A stretch of DNA of 64,000 nt from Corallium rubrum (Eukaryota > Cnidaria > Anthozoa > Scleralcyonacea > Coralliidae): positions 11,885,192-11,949,191 of the forward strand of contig OZ036008.1 of the NCBI GenBank assembly GCA_964035015.1, read 5' to 3'. A program made the translations under genes and the position numbers. The notes under the pieces are model-generated. The model was given only the letters and a program-made list of their open reading frames with translations, was not told where the DNA came from and ran no database searches. Position 1 is the stretch's first letter; the number at the start of each line of letters is the position of its first letter. Of this stretch, positions 1 to 14,500 are shown piece by piece.

Positions 1-267
1 ACAGCAGAGCACAGTACAGTACAGTACAGTACAGTACAGTACAGTACAGTACAGTACAGTACAGTACAGTACAGTACAGTACAGTACAGTACAGTACAGT
101 ACAGTACAGTACAGTACAGTACAGTACAGTACAGTACAGTACAGTACAGTACAGTGCAGTACAGTGCAGTGCAGTGCAGTACATTACAGTGCAGTGCAGT
201 ACAGTACATTACAGTACAGTACAGTACAGTACATTACAGTACAGTACAGTACAGTACAACGCAGCAC
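1..267. repeat. ACAGT pentanucleotide array
   Basis: Tandem ACAGT units with GCAGT and ACATT variants toward the right edge, ending about 65 bases before the first HECTD4 exon of the window. It probably continues left of base 1. Confidence 0.95.
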
Positions 268-331
268 AGTACAGTTATGTTTCCATCCTTAACTCCGTGA
301 AAATCATTAAATCAGAGTCCTTAATTTTCAG

Positions 332-726
332 GCGATTCATCTTCTGTTCTGGATCCTTCTGTCACACGGTCTGTTTCAGCTCCTCATTTGGACCAGGTAT
401 CTGAGCATCTCTTGCAAGGTGTAGAGGACTTACAGCGGTTCAGAAGATGGGATGAGTCATTACGGAACATACACAAGACAACACACAGTTGGAAGGAACC
501 AAAGGAATGTCCCACATCTGTTGTTGAACAGATCTTCACGTTTATTGCTGGTACTCCAGATCAAGCTGTAAGAAAACTGTGTGGGTTGTTGTCTTATATT
601 TTTCTCTGTTTCGTTTCGATTTGGTTTTGGTTTTGGTTTTGGTTTTGGTTTTGGTTTTGGTTTTGGTTTTGGTTTTGGTTTTGGTTTTGGTTTTTGTTTT
701 GTTTTGTTTTGTTTTGTTTTGTTTTG

Positions 727-757
<31 letters not shown>

Positions 758-2496
758 GTCTGAATCAACCAACCAACCAACCAACCAACCAACCAACCAA
801 CCAACCAACCAACCAACCAACCAACCAACCAACCAACCAACCAACCAACCAACCAAAAAGGCCAGGTGGCAAATGAACGAATAAAAAAATTAAAAAATCT
901 TTTTTGCTTTAGATTTCCTGTGGAGCATTCTTGTCTGCTGCTCGTACTCGTTGGAGGCGAGGAAAATATCGTCAGTTGGCCATTCTACACATGAATAAAC
1001 TTACTACTATATCTTATACGTTAGGCGTGACGGGAACTCATTTATTGGGAATCGTTGTCTCCATTATGAGCCAAGGAACAAAGTAGGTGGTGTAGTTGTG
1101 TTTAAATATGAATATATAAAAACATTTTTAGTAATATGTTTACGTTTATTGTGTAGACTGAATGAGCTCGAGTGTGGAGGAATGCTGACTGACGTTCGTG
1201 ATGAATATGGCATGCTCCTACGTCACTTGGTGGACCAGTCGGTTGGAATGCTTGTAAGATATTGCGAGAAATTGATAGTTTTGGCTACAACTCCCTTCAC
1301 ATTGTGTGAACGTCAAGATGTACTGCGTAGTAGTCTCATTTTGATGATCAATAAACTGTGTAGCTCCCATCTGGATTCAGGGCTCTTGGATCTTTGCCAA
1401 AGAAACCAGGCGTGGAGGGCTTTTCAGGTGCTCATTGACCGTCTGGTGAGCTGGGAAAATGACAAAGGTATCGGAATAGTGTTAAGATCGACAAAATTAT
1501 GCCATTATGCTGGTTATGGTGATGATTATAAGGTGTGGTCAGTAGTATTCTTAGATAGATATGTGGGAACACGACAAAGAGATTTTTCGCTGCTGCTGCT
1601 GTGGTGGTGATGATGGTGATGCTGATGATGATGGTGGTGGTGGTGGTGGTGATGGTGCAGATGGTGGTGATGCTGATGATAGTGGTAGTGGTGATGGTGA
1701 TGCTGGTGATGCTGATGATGGTGGTGGTGATGATGGTGGTAGTGGTGATGGTGATGGTGATGGTGCAGATGGTGGTGATGCTGATGGTGGTGGTGATGAT
1801 GGTGGTAGTGGTGATGGTGATGGTGCAGATGGTGGCGATGCTGATGGTGGTGGTGGTGGTGGTGATGGTGCGGATGGTGGTGATGCTGATGATGATGGTG
1901 GTGGTGATGATGGTGGTAGTGGTGATGGGGATGGTGCAGATGGTGGTGATGCTGATGGTAGTGGTGATGATGGTGGTGGTGGTGGTGGTGATGGTGCAGA
2001 TGGTGGTGATGGTGATGGTGGTGATGGTGATGATGGTGGTGGTGGTGATGGTGCAGATGGTGGTGATGCTGATGGTGGTGGTGATGATGGTGGTGGTGGT
2101 GATGGTAGTGGTGGTGGTGATGGTGATGGTGGTGGTGGTGATGGTGGTGATGCTGCTGATGGTGGTGATGCTGCTGCTGGTGGTGGTGATGATGGTGATG
2201 ATGGTAGTGGTGGTGGTTATGGTAGTGGTGATGGTGACGGTGGTGATGATGATTGTGATAATTATAAAAAATAGAATAGAAAAACAGTCCAAGAAACGTT
2301 GAATGTACTACTTTTCTTATTTATCTTCAGCCCACGATCCTCAAGAGATTGAATGGTCAGGTGTGGCTCGTCAAGTAGCCACTGTCCTCACTAGTTATCT
2401 CAAGTATTTAGAGAATAAAGTAAGCAAACATGACGTCGTTACTCACGTGAAAGATCCTCTTCACGAAGTTCTCGAACTCCTCCAACGAATATCAAG
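332..2496 (+). CDS. HECTD4: HECTD4 exons 1-4 of window (helical scaffold)
   Basis: Exons 332-567, 913-1082, 1157-1467 and 2331-2496. The first begins after TTTTCAG with two bases completing a Gly codon. The product is a soluble, Leu-rich helical region with no recognisable catalytic motif. The 1157-1467 exon reads through an in-frame GTAAGA at 1254 because the following sequence stays clearly protein-like up to AAAG|GTATCG. The intron after 567 carries TTTTGG, GTTTT and CCAA arrays. The intron after 1467 is mostly a GAT/GGT array. Phases at the four donors are 0, 2, 1 and 2. Confidence 0.8.
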
Positions 2497-5400
2497 GTGC
2501 GTAAGGTTTTAAAGAGAAAGAAGTGTGTGAACCCTCTTATGTATATAGTACGGTAATCTCGAGCAGCTTTAGATAACGTTGAAGAAGTCTTTACGAATTC
2601 TGGTGATCAACCTACAATCATTGACAAAGTTAGTTGAAACGACTCGAGTGAATCATGCCATGTTAATTGCTAAGCCTCTTTTTGCATAAATTGCTATCCC
2701 CCCGTCCCCTCTTTTCAATGTTGTTACTCTGAACATTTAAATGTGATGGCAGGTGACTGAGTGCAAATTGCATACGTTTTGAGTTCCACAACATTGAAGT
2801 GGGGGGAAAGGGACATGAAACCATTTCATGTTAACTTTGTTTCAAGAATTATGTCAATGATTGTATTTCTACCTGCGCTGGCCAAAAACGGTCCCTTTAT
2901 TGTTTTACTCTGTTAAACACCAAACGATTTTATTTATCAAAGAGAAAACCATCAGACAAACTAGCCTCCTAGGCAGCAATGGGTTAAAAAGTAATTAACG
3001 CTTTCTTACCTGAGCTTGCCAAAACAGCCTATTTATTGTTTTACTCTAACGCCAGACAATTTTTCTCGTTAAGGAGATTCCTCGGACATCCTAGACAGCA
3101 ATGAGTTAACAAGTGATTAACTCATTCTTGCTTGAGCTAGGCAAAAACGACCTTTTATTGTTTTACTTTGTCCAATGCCAGATAATTTTACTCAACCCTC
3201 AGACATTTTGGTCAGCAATGGATTAATGCGTGATAATAAGATTTAGTGCTGTGCGCCGGAGGCCGGAGCTCCGGCAGAGCTCCGGCGTTTTTTGGTCAGC
3301 CGGAGCCGGAGTTCTCCCAGCTCCGGCTGGAAATTCAGAATGTTAAGAAATGCAGCTCATAAACCACATAACGGGTCACTGCGGACAACACTGACAGATA
3401 TTGTGAGTGAGCGCATGGGGAGTGCAAGTGGAGCTGTTGAACGGCAACCAGGCACCTTAACACCAATGATACCAGTCAGATCCCAAGACGGCAAAGTTAA
3501 TGCTCAGGATTTACTGGATTACTGGTATCGCCACAAAAACGAATGACCTGCATTGACGCGTCTAGCTCTCATATCTTTCTTGTTCACCGTCCTCTGTTAC
3601 TTCTGAACGAGTCTTTTCGTTGACGGGGAACATCGTCTCAAAGAAGCCTTGCGCATTCCTTCCAGGCAACATTGGTCGCTTAGCGTTCATTAAAATTTAA
3701 TTATAAAAAGTTTTAAAAACCCTTGGCATTTTATACTTTGTTGTATTTTATTATTTGTAGTAGTGTAACTTTATTCGGTTCGATAAAGTTTTCATCATTC
3801 CTGACATTGCTAGTTGTCGCATTACGTTTGCTTGAGTGGCTTGACAGTTTCGCAGCTTTCACCGGGAAAAGACCCTGGGGACAAAGTTGAGCTGAATAAT
3901 ATCCGGTTGGACTTTATCCCCAGTTGTGAACCAAAAATCAACATATTTGAGCTGTAAAGCAGCCGGAGCTGAAAAACTGGAGTTTGCGCAGCACTAATAA
4001 GATTTCTACATTACTCTTATTTCTAATATATTTATCCATAAGCACTAGTTTGTGAATGTTTGTTTTGGTATGTCTTTCAGGAGTCATCTTGGTGAATGTG
4101 TGTTAACTCAACCGCAGATGATCAAAATTCTTCTCTCAGTTGTTGTTGATCGTCAGGCCTCGCCCAAACACGTTCTCACAGCTCTAACCCTGCTACACTC
4201 CGCTCTGCCCTTGACTGATGCGAACAGCAATGAACCTCTTACTTCTCCTTCTGTGGAAGTCTTATCAGACAAGACAGCGAATGTAGGCAGACCAAAAGCT
4301 TCGTACTCGGTTATCAAAGTATTGCTGAATAAACTGGGTGAATTACTGTTGCCGTACAACCACCCTGATAGCTGTCCTACGGACCACAAGAGGCGTCGTC
4401 GATCCATTGGCTGTGGGACCTCTGTGTTCTCAGTTTATGTTCATAACAGAGGCGATATAGCACCGCATGAAATAGTTCAGAAGGTTTTAAGGTACTAACT
4501 TGACTACTTTTGTTCAAGTTTAAATTTATGAAAGCTCAATGTATACACATCAATAAATTTAAAGGGTATGGGCAACAAAAACAAAAATTTTCAAAAGCAA
4601 ACCAATGACATGAAGATACAATCTAGTGTGTTATTTAGACCCAAAGTATTCCAATAAAACAACTTAATTGCACTTTTAAAGTTGCTAATCTGAATCAGTA
4701 TCTGCCATCTTGGATACATTTTTGATATGCATGTGACGTCACAAGCTGGGTAAAGCGAAAACTTTTGTTAGCCATACTTTCACAGTCTGAAACTCATTTC
4801 TTGTAGATGATTTTCATTCTTGATTAAACCAAAACACTTAAAAAATATACCACAGAAATTCAGCTGCCAGAAGAATAAGTTTCATCGTGTTTTCCCAGCT
4901 TGTGACGTCAGTTAATTAGGCAAGGTCTTACAACAAGATGGCGAACGGCAAGGTTGTCTTTTGTCGAAATTAGTGATGTTTGTTTGGCGCAAGAGTTGTT
5001 TTGTTCACTTGGATTACCATCGCAAGACAGTTTGTTAATCAGAAATTTAAAAATGTGTATTTTTGTTGCTCTTACCCTTAAAAGAAATTTAAAGAAATTT
5101 TGATAAATTAAAAACATTTCAAGTAATTAAAATCAATAAAAATACATTAAAATATATTAAAATATATTAAAATAAATTAAATATATTTAAAGAATTTAAA
5201 TAAATTAAAACTAATTAAGTTAAAATAAATTGAGATAAATTACAAAAAATAAAATAGATTAAAATAAATTAGGTTAAAATGAATTAGAATAAATTATACT
5301 AAATTAAAATAAATTAGAATAAATCAAAATAAATTTGAATAAATTATAAAATTAAAATCCCAGTTTTTCACTCGTTTTAAGCAGTGAATAATTTCATTGA

Positions 5401-8400
5401 TTTTTTTACCTACTTGTGTCATTCAGTTCTAGTGGACAGCCATTTTTGTTTCAAGTTGGTTTGGGTTCGCAGATGGAGCGAGCTATTACTTTAAATCGTG
5501 AGCTATCGGAACAAGGCTTTGCTGAAGTTCTTACGGATAAGATGACAATATGTTTGAAGCAAGCAACGAGATTGGCATTATCAGGAATTTGTGTGAGCAT
5601 TTCTTCTCCACAAGACGTAAAAGGGTTGTATGCGGAGAGCGCAACTGAACGTCAACCTCCGGAGATTGTGTGCCACGAAAGAAATAAAAATTTAGTTGGG
5701 TTAGTTCATGATTGGTTTTTATTAAATTTAGAGTACGTGCGTCGTTTTGGTGGTGGTGATGGTGGTGGTGGTGGTGGTGATGGTGCATGGTGGTGGTGGT
5801 GATAGAGTTGCTGATGGTGGTGATGGTTATGCCGATGGTGGTGATGATCATAGTGGTGATGCTGATGGTGGTGATGATGGTAGTGGTGATGGTGATGATG
5901 GTAGTGGTGATGATGGTAGTGGTGATGATGGTAGTGGTGATGCTGATGGTAGTGGTGATGGTAGTGGTGATGATGATGGTAGTGGTGATGCTGATGGTGG
6001 TGATGATGGTAGTGGTGATGCTGATGGTAGTGGTGATGCTGATGGTGGTGATGATGGTAGTGGTGATGCTGATGGTGGTGATGATGGTAGTGATGATGCT
6101 GATGGGTAGTGGTGATGCTGATGGTAGTGGTGATACTGATGGTGGTGATGATGGTAGTGATGATGCTGATGGTGGTGATGATGGTAGTGGTGATGATGGT
6201 AGTGGTGATGATGGTAGTGGTGATGCTGATGGTGGTGATGATGGTAGTGGTGATGCTGATGGTAATGGTGATGCTGATGGTGGTGATAATGGTGTGTTGA
6301 GTTATGTTATAGTTGTAATTATCGATATTAATTGTCTATTTGAATGAATGTAGTTGAGCGACGCGTTTGCATAAAGTATTAAGCCGAGTGCTATAATTAC
6401 AAAAAATAGAATAACAGTCCAAAAAACGTTGAATGTACTACTTTTCTTATTTGTCTTCAGATCATTAGTGAACTTGTATGCCGAGAACGTATGTCCGACC
6501 CTTGTCCTGGTCGTATATATACGTACTTCTATTTTTGGAATTTGGCTATTTTGCAAAGTATATTTTTTTTGTGTTTCAGTTTTGGTAACATACGTCCCTA
6601 TGTGAGTGGCAACGTGGCGCACATCATGGCATCCGAGGTCGTCGCTCTGTTACGAAATCTGTTGTTTGCGAATTCTGCGTGGACGGAAGCCGTTAAAGAC
6701 GCTCTTATGGAAGGCTTGGATAACGTATTATTGCTTGTACAGAAGTTAAATGATACGTACGAGATGGGCGAGTCCGAATGGTTCGTGTTGGCGCAGCAAG
6801 TCTTGGCGACGTTGTGTAGTTTGGGTGGATTCAAAGAAACTGTTAGACCTGGGTGTATAGCCATGGTAAGAGTTTAGTTTTAACTAGAGGCTTATCTACT
6901 CAGTCAAAGTGTACTATGTTATGATATCATATTCTGTGCTAGCTGTGCTGATTTGTCATGTCATGTCTTGTATTCTACTCCACTCCACTCCACTCCACTC
7001 CGCTCCGCTCCACTCCACTCCACTCCACTCCACTCCACTCCACTCCACTCCACTCCACTCCACTCCACTCCACTCCACTCCACTCCACTCCACTCCACTC
7101 TACTCTACTCTACTCTACTCTACTCTTCGGCACTGCACTGCACTGCACTGTTCTGCACAGCACTACACTGTTCTGTTCTGTTCTGTTCTGTTCTGTTCTG
7201 TTCTGTTCTGTTCTGTTCTGTTCTGTTCTGTTCTGTTCTGTTCTGTTCTGTTCTGTTCTGTTCTGTTCTGTTCTGTTCTGTTCTGCTCCGTTCTGCACTA
7301 TTCTGTTCTGCTCTGCTCTGTTCTGCTCTGCACTGTTCTGTACTGCTCTGCACTGTTCTGCACTGTTCTGCACTGTTCTGCACTGTTCTGCACTGTTCTG
7401 TTTGCATTGTTTAGACTTTGTGATCTTATGCATGTATGTACATTGATTTTACAGATATCAGGAGAGGGTCTTCAACAGACTAAATGTCGTGTCCTGACAT
7501 TATCCTCAGAAAAAGAGACAGCCCACATAGTCCTTGACGATCAGTTGGACGCTGATACTTATACGGAGCAAGCATTTGAAGTTCCTTTAAGTGTACTGAG
7601 CATTCCTCGTCGACATGTGAGTTGAAAAATAACTTTTACGAAATACTAATTGCATGAGAATTATTCAAAAATGTAGTACTTTATCTTTGCCTTGATACGA
7701 AATTTGCAATCCAGCCTAACACACACCAAGCATCTTATAGCTTTTTAAAAATACTTTTATTACCCATTTAGATTTTACCATTCTCTGATAAGTTGTTTGT
7801 GCAAAAGTTGGTGTCCACCGTGGGATGTGTTTTGGAGGACAACACGACATTAGAGTCGCTTCGTACTTTGTTTGCCAACAATGATTCTGACCTCGAGATT
7901 CTACGCATCTTAGCTGAAGTTAAAACAAGGTAAAACGACGTTGCTTGTCTGACACAGACAGACTGACAGTGTGGTGTGTAGACAATCCCTAGAGTAGGAA
8001 GCAAACAAACAAACAAACAAACAAACAAACAAACAAACAAACAAACAAACAAACAAACAAACAAACAAACAAACAAACAAACAAACAAACAAACAAACAA
8101 ACAAACAAACAAAGGAACAAACAAACAAACAAACAAACAAACAAACAAACAAACAAACAAACAAACAAACAAACAAACAAACAAACAAACAAACAAACAA
8201 ACAAACAAACAAACAAACAAACAGGAACAAACAAACAAACAAAGGGAACAAACAAACAAAAGGAACAAACAAACAAACAAAAGGAACAAACAAACAAACA
8301 AACAAACAAACAAACAAACAAACAAACAAACAAACAAACAAACAAACAAACAAACAAACAAACAAACAAACAAACAAACAAACAAACAAACAAACAAACA

Positions 8401-10534
8401 AACAAACAAACAAACAAACAAACAAACAAACAAACAAACAAACAAACAAACAAACAAACAAACAAACAAACAAACAAACAAACAAACAAACAAACAAACA
8501 AACAAACAAACAAACAAACAAACAAACAAACAAACAAACAAACAAACAAACAAACAAACAAACACAAACAAACAAACAAACGAACAAACAAATAAACAAA
8601 GCAAACAAACAAACAAACAAACAAACAAACAAACAAACAAACAAACAAACAAACAAACAAACAAACAAACAAACAAACAAACAAACAAACAAACAAACAA
8701 ACAAACAAACAAACAAACAAACAAACAAACAAACAAACAAACAAACAAACAAACAAACAAACAAACAAACAAACAAACAAACAAACAAACAACAGAAAGA
8801 CAAACAAGAAAACAATCAGAGAAGCAAGCGGACGGACGGACGGACGGGCAGACGGGCAGACGGACGGACGGACGGACGGACGGACGGACGGACGGACGGA
8901 CGGACGGACAGACAAGCTGTATTAAAATGTAACAGTGTTCTGCAACTGATCTGTTTAATCCCAGGGCGTTGGCTCTCCTTGATGTTTGTGCGGACGACGA
9001 CAAAACTGCGAATAATTTCATTGAAAGTTCTCCCGAGCTGCTGAGCAGTTTGTTGACATTAGCGCGTAGCCTAGACCCTGGTGAACGCCAGGTAGTAATG
9101 GAAAGCCACTGCAATGAATTACGAGCGTTATTCAAGGAATATGTCAGACCTGTTCACCAAGAATTCTCCACAGAAAAGAAACGATCTAACATGCCATCTC
9201 AGTTGGACATCACGCGCGAGTTTCCTCTCGTTCGTGGATGCGTGTTCTCCCGCGAGCTCACCTCTGTGCATTACGTCAGTGATCCTGGCGACAATACGTC
9301 AGCGTCGCAACCACGTGGGGCGCTTATTTATGCTGACAAGGCTTTTCCTGAACGGGTCAGTGCAATATTTTAGCTGTTTCTTATATACTCATATTGATCA
9401 GTGCACACTAGGATCTTGAAATACCATGCTATTACTTTGTAAATAATATTACGTTACCGTGTTCTTTGGGACATGCGCAAAGAGAAGTTCACTTCCAACA
9501 ATTGTTGCAAGCCTAAAGAGCAATAGATATAGAGGGTAAATTTAAGTTCGACAGGTTCAGGGGAGCACGGTTGGCGTGTGCTGTTAGGGCGATGCCTCTC
9601 ACCAATAGTTAAGCCCGGTTGAACGGGGTTAGTACTTGGATGGGTGACCATATGGAAATAACCCTGTTCTCGAGCTTGAGACTCATGCGAATAGAGTTTA
9701 GTTGGTCTCTCCTGTGCTCCGAGGGTTTTTCGCCAGGTTCTCCAGTTTTCCTCCCTCCGTAAAATCAACACCTAGGGCTTAGTTGGGATCCGTGGTCTGA
9801 ACTGTGTCGTATGGCGGCTGCTTGGAGCGCCTTTGATACGCCTCGACACGGCCACATTGAAAAATCCTTAGGAGTAACTTGATTGTAAAGGTACACGTTT
9901 CATGTATTCTAATTAAAGACCTTTGAGAGGCCTAGTTTATAGCAGTACGCAAATCTACTGTTATCTTCCCCATAATTGTGATTCCTTTACGAATAATGAA
10001 GGACGATTTGTTCTAATTGTCTCAAATTACTAATTTATGAGGGATATTTGAAATAGGTAACCGAGATACATTCGTATTTATCGCAATGCGGTTTTTGGCA
10101 TATTGTTGTTATTCCTACGTGAAACATTTACACATTTATTGAATATTATATATTTAACTATTTTAGAGTCCGTCGTATTATTGGGAAGCAGACATCGTTT
10201 CTTTTGGTGAGGGTGACACTTGTGAATCAGGTCCATTTCTTTCGCTTGGTTTTGTTCCTAACTGTTGTCCAGTAGAAGGTGTTTGGACAATGCCCGTTGG
10301 AAGCTGTCTCATTCACAGGTACATTTCTCCAAGATTGAAATTATTATAAAGTTTGGCGTATTTACTTCGCTTCACTTTACCTAACCTCACTTCACCTCAC
10401 TTCACTTATCTCTTTCTCTCTTTTTTTAATTTTTTTTTCTTATGTGTGAAAGCACGGCCTAATGAAAAACAACCAAATATTTTTATTGTAATATAGTTTT
10501 ACTCAAGGTTAATTAGCTACTGTGTGAAAATAAG

Positions 10535-10599
<65 letters not shown>

Positions 10600-11566
10600 A
10601 CTTTACTTCACTTTACTTTACTTTACTTTACTTTACTTCACCTCACCTCACTTCACCTCACTTCACTTCACTTCACCTCACCTCACTTCACTTCACTTCA
10701 CTTCACTTCACTTCACTTCACTTCACTTCACTTCACTTCACTTCACTTCACTTCACTTCACTTCACTTCACTTCACTTCACTTCACTCCACCTCACCTCA
10801 CCTCACCTCACCTCACCTCACCTCACCTCACTTCACTTCACTTCACTTCACTTCACTTCACTTCACTTCACTTCACTTCACTCTATTTCATTCCACTGCA
10901 CTGCACTTCACTTCACACCACTTCACTTTCCTTCACTTAACTTCAAGCATGCTTCAAGTCATCCTAAACATATGCTACTTCTCTACTCTTTCCAGTAATG
11001 GTCGATGCATTCATTATACGAGTGGTGGTCCGTCGTCGTGGAAAACTGTTACCCTTAACCTGAACATGCGAGAACATGACGTCATAGGCTGTGGCTGGGA
11101 GAGGCAAGAAGGCGAGTTTGATGGCGACATCAGGGTATTAGGAAGAGTTTACTTTACACGCAATGGTAAACGATTAGCTGAAGTCTTGGATGGTGTTGCT
11201 CCTGGACTGTATCCTGTCGTACATATTCAGAAGAAGGTTAGTTCTCCAGTGAGTCTCCGAGGCGACTGATTATGGAGCAGATATCAGTGGAGAGTTGACC
11301 AATTCCTGATTACTTATTACAGGGAATAAGTAAGTTAGTTACAGGGAACTAACATCGTGATATCATTATCCTCGTCATTGTGACGTCATCATTATTATGA
11401 CGTCATCGTCATTGGCGTCATCACCATTATGGCGTCATCATGACATCATCATTGTGGCGTCATCATGACATCGTCATTATTACGCGACTTACCATTATGA
11501 CGTCATCGTTACACGACTTCATCATTATTATGACGTCATTGTCACATCCTCTTCGCATCATCATTC

Positions 11567-11597
<31 letters not shown>

Positions 11598-14500
11598 TAT
11601 CATCATCATCATCATCATCATCATTATCATTATCATCATTATTATCATCATCATCATCATCAATGAGAGATATGATATGATATGATATGATATGATATGA
11701 TATTATGTGATTATGGCTATTAATTTATTTTAGAACATTCGTATGTTAGTCAACTTTGGTTCCAGGATGTACCGATATCAAGAAGCCAATCAGCGTCCTT
11801 CCCAGGAAAGTCTTCAGACCATATCCATTGAAGAGATCAGGTCGAATTTCGAGAGTCTTCCATTTTGCGACGTTTACAGTGACACTGAGGAGTTGGAGTA
11901 TGTAACTGATGAACGACGTGGCGTAGTTAGTGATTTTGACACACAAGGTAAGGCTTGCTGCCGTTTCATTTCTGTGATGTCGTATTACTAGATTTGAAAA
12001 CTATAGTTCAATGTTTTTCTTTAGGTCATATGGGCAGTAGTTCAGACATGAAGATTGTGGAGGCAAGCAGTGCTATTGTTGAAGGGAAAGGTAAACAAGA
12101 TTGTTATTTTGTTTGGAGCAGGAATTTTCACGGTCTTTGAAAATCTCGAAAAATCCTTGAATTAAAGGAAGTCCTCGAAAATCCTTAAAGGTCCTCGGAA
12201 GTTCCCGAGTTTTCCTCCAACTGTGCTAGCCATAATGTAAACATGCTAAAATAGCTGATTTCAAACGAAGTGTATTGCTTGCAACGTCAGTATTTCGTTA
12301 TTTTAAATCTTGGCAGTTACAATCACTGACATATATACATAACTGGACTGCTGGTCCCGCCCAAAAAGTGGCCGAAAAAAGATGGCGGAAATATCTCTCT
12401 TGGCAGCGACCGCTGACCTTATCCTGATGAAAATGTTTACTTGACTGTGGATTCAGCCGCGCCCCCAGTCCAATCAATTCAGTTATAAATTCATTGCTTG
12501 CTTTTCTGAATCTTGATGGCAATACTTTTTCCTCTTCTTGTTCTAGCGGACTACGACACCAGTGTTTCACAGTTGGAGTTTCTTCTGAGCAGCTATGATC
12601 AGATGCTTGATAATGGTCCTCCAAAATACATGACACCCGATGACGAAGAGTGTAGCTATGGTAACAAGAAACCAAAACAAGGCCAGAAAGATCCAAGAAA
12701 TTTGCTTGTCAAAGCGTGGGAAACTAACGTCTTTCCAACCATTCGTCGACGGTTTCGAAGCGAAGCGGACAGAAGGTCTGGATTAGAGCAAATAAGAGGA
12801 GCACTTATGGAAGGTATGTTTACTGAAAATGATGCAATGAGTAATTACATTATTACAATTATTACAATTGCATTATTGCAATTGCATTATTACAATTACA
12901 TTATTACAATTACATTATTACAATTACAATTATATTATTACAATTACATTATTACAATTACAATTATATTATTACAATTACATTATTACAATTACAATTA
13001 TATTATTACAATTACAATTATATTATTACAATTGCAATTGCAATTACAATTACATTATTACAATTACAATTATATTATTACAATTACATTATTACAATTA
13101 CAATTATATTATTACAATTACATTACAATTACAATAATATTATTACAATTACATTATTACAATTGCAATTATATTATTACAATTACATTATTACAATTAC
13201 ATTATTACAATTACAATAATAATATACAGTTACAATTACATTATTGCAGCTACATATTACAATTACAAATTCAATTACAATTACATTATTACAATTGTAA
13301 TATTACACTTATTACAATTACAATTAAAATATTACAATTACAATTATATTACAGTTACAATTATAATTATAATTACATTATTACAATTACAATTATAATA
13401 TTACAGTTACAATTACATTATATGACTTACAGTTACAACATCTTCTCATTTATAAAGGGTTGATTGATATTGCTATGTCTACTGTGGAAGACTTGTATGA
13501 AGACAGTGGGGGCTTACCGAATACTTTGGTGTTTCCAAGAATTGAAGATATCGAGGCAGAACTGGATAGAACAACAATAAACGACATACGTCAAGGAATG
13601 ACCATTCAGATTGTTTGTTCATCACTCGAAGCATTACCTAACTTTGCTGTCCCTGGTATGAGAAAGACCTTTGGTTTGAATGGTGTTGTGCGGGAGATGG
13701 ATAAGGTTCGTACTGCATGAATGATGCTCTATTGTGAATTGAAGCTTGGAGAGTAGCTAGGATACTTTGTAAACCTACCTATATATCGATATTTGATGCT
13801 ATCTCCAGTGATAGAAAAACTATACTGGACCGCGGCTGGGATTCGAACCCGAGGGGTATTCAACTGCATCTTCCCTACTTAGTACTACAAATTCCTGGTT
13901 AATTAATATGGATACAGGTCTTATAAATGCGACCTTCGGTTTACGTCAAGCTGAAAACAATAGTAACACACACACAAACATTTACTGAAAATAAGCTGAC
14001 ACAATGGCAGAGTTGAAAAAAAGCTGTGGGTACCACCCGGAGGAAGGTTTACTTTAGTGAGGAAGGGTTAAAGTGAAAACACGTGAAACAACACATTCGG
14101 TAATCTGAGAAAGTTACAACTGACTAAGCAAGGTGTCGAGAAGAAAAGCGATTTGCAACAAAACATTGGCTAACCAACAATTATGCAGCACTGGCAGTGG
14201 CAGCAGTTACATGTGTGAGACATGTACGCTGATGTCTGCTGTGATTTCTGTATCTTCGCAGCAATCGAGGGTAGTTAGTAGGCTGTCAGTCAGCAGCGGT
14301 CAGTTATTAGTAGCTATTGTAGTATGCCAAAGTTTACCTAGGAAAACCTAGAAAACCAAGGTACTGTAAAAGTCACGCAGTATTTATGAACGTTGCAAAA
14401 CACAAAATTCTCGCTATATATTTTGAGGAAGGTTATCTAAACTTAAAAACCCATCCGGAGGAAGGTTGAATACTTTTTCAAACTCTGCACAGTGCGACCT

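Noticed and set aside
1254..1260. Splice donor GTAAGA at 1254
   Set aside because: The following sequence stays open and strongly protein-like for another 70 codons, and the downstream phase only fits the donor at 1468.
1561..2302. Long open frames of Asp/Gly, Val/Met and Thr/Ile residues
   Set aside because: They are the three frames of a GAT/GGT triplet array inside an intron with consensus splice sites; the period of three keeps all frames open.
5747..6347. Acidic Asp/Gly repeat protein
   Set aside because: Second GAT/GGT array, same artefact as at 1588-2262.
6476..6510. Longer exon 6461-6510 ending before GTCGTATA
   Set aside because: Neither open phase joins the next exon at 6580 without an early stop.
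6909..7625. Ser/Val/Leu/Phe and Ser/Thr/Pro/Leu-His repeat frames
   Set aside because: Pentanucleotide arrays CTCCA and TTCTG; not protein-like and wholly intronic except for the real exon at 7455.
7768..9135. 455-codon - strand frame rich in Phe-Val-Cys-Leu
   Set aside because: Produced by the AAAC array. A 4-bp unit read in triplets gives a 12-bp period without stops. Its ends overlap real HECTD4 exons on the other strand.
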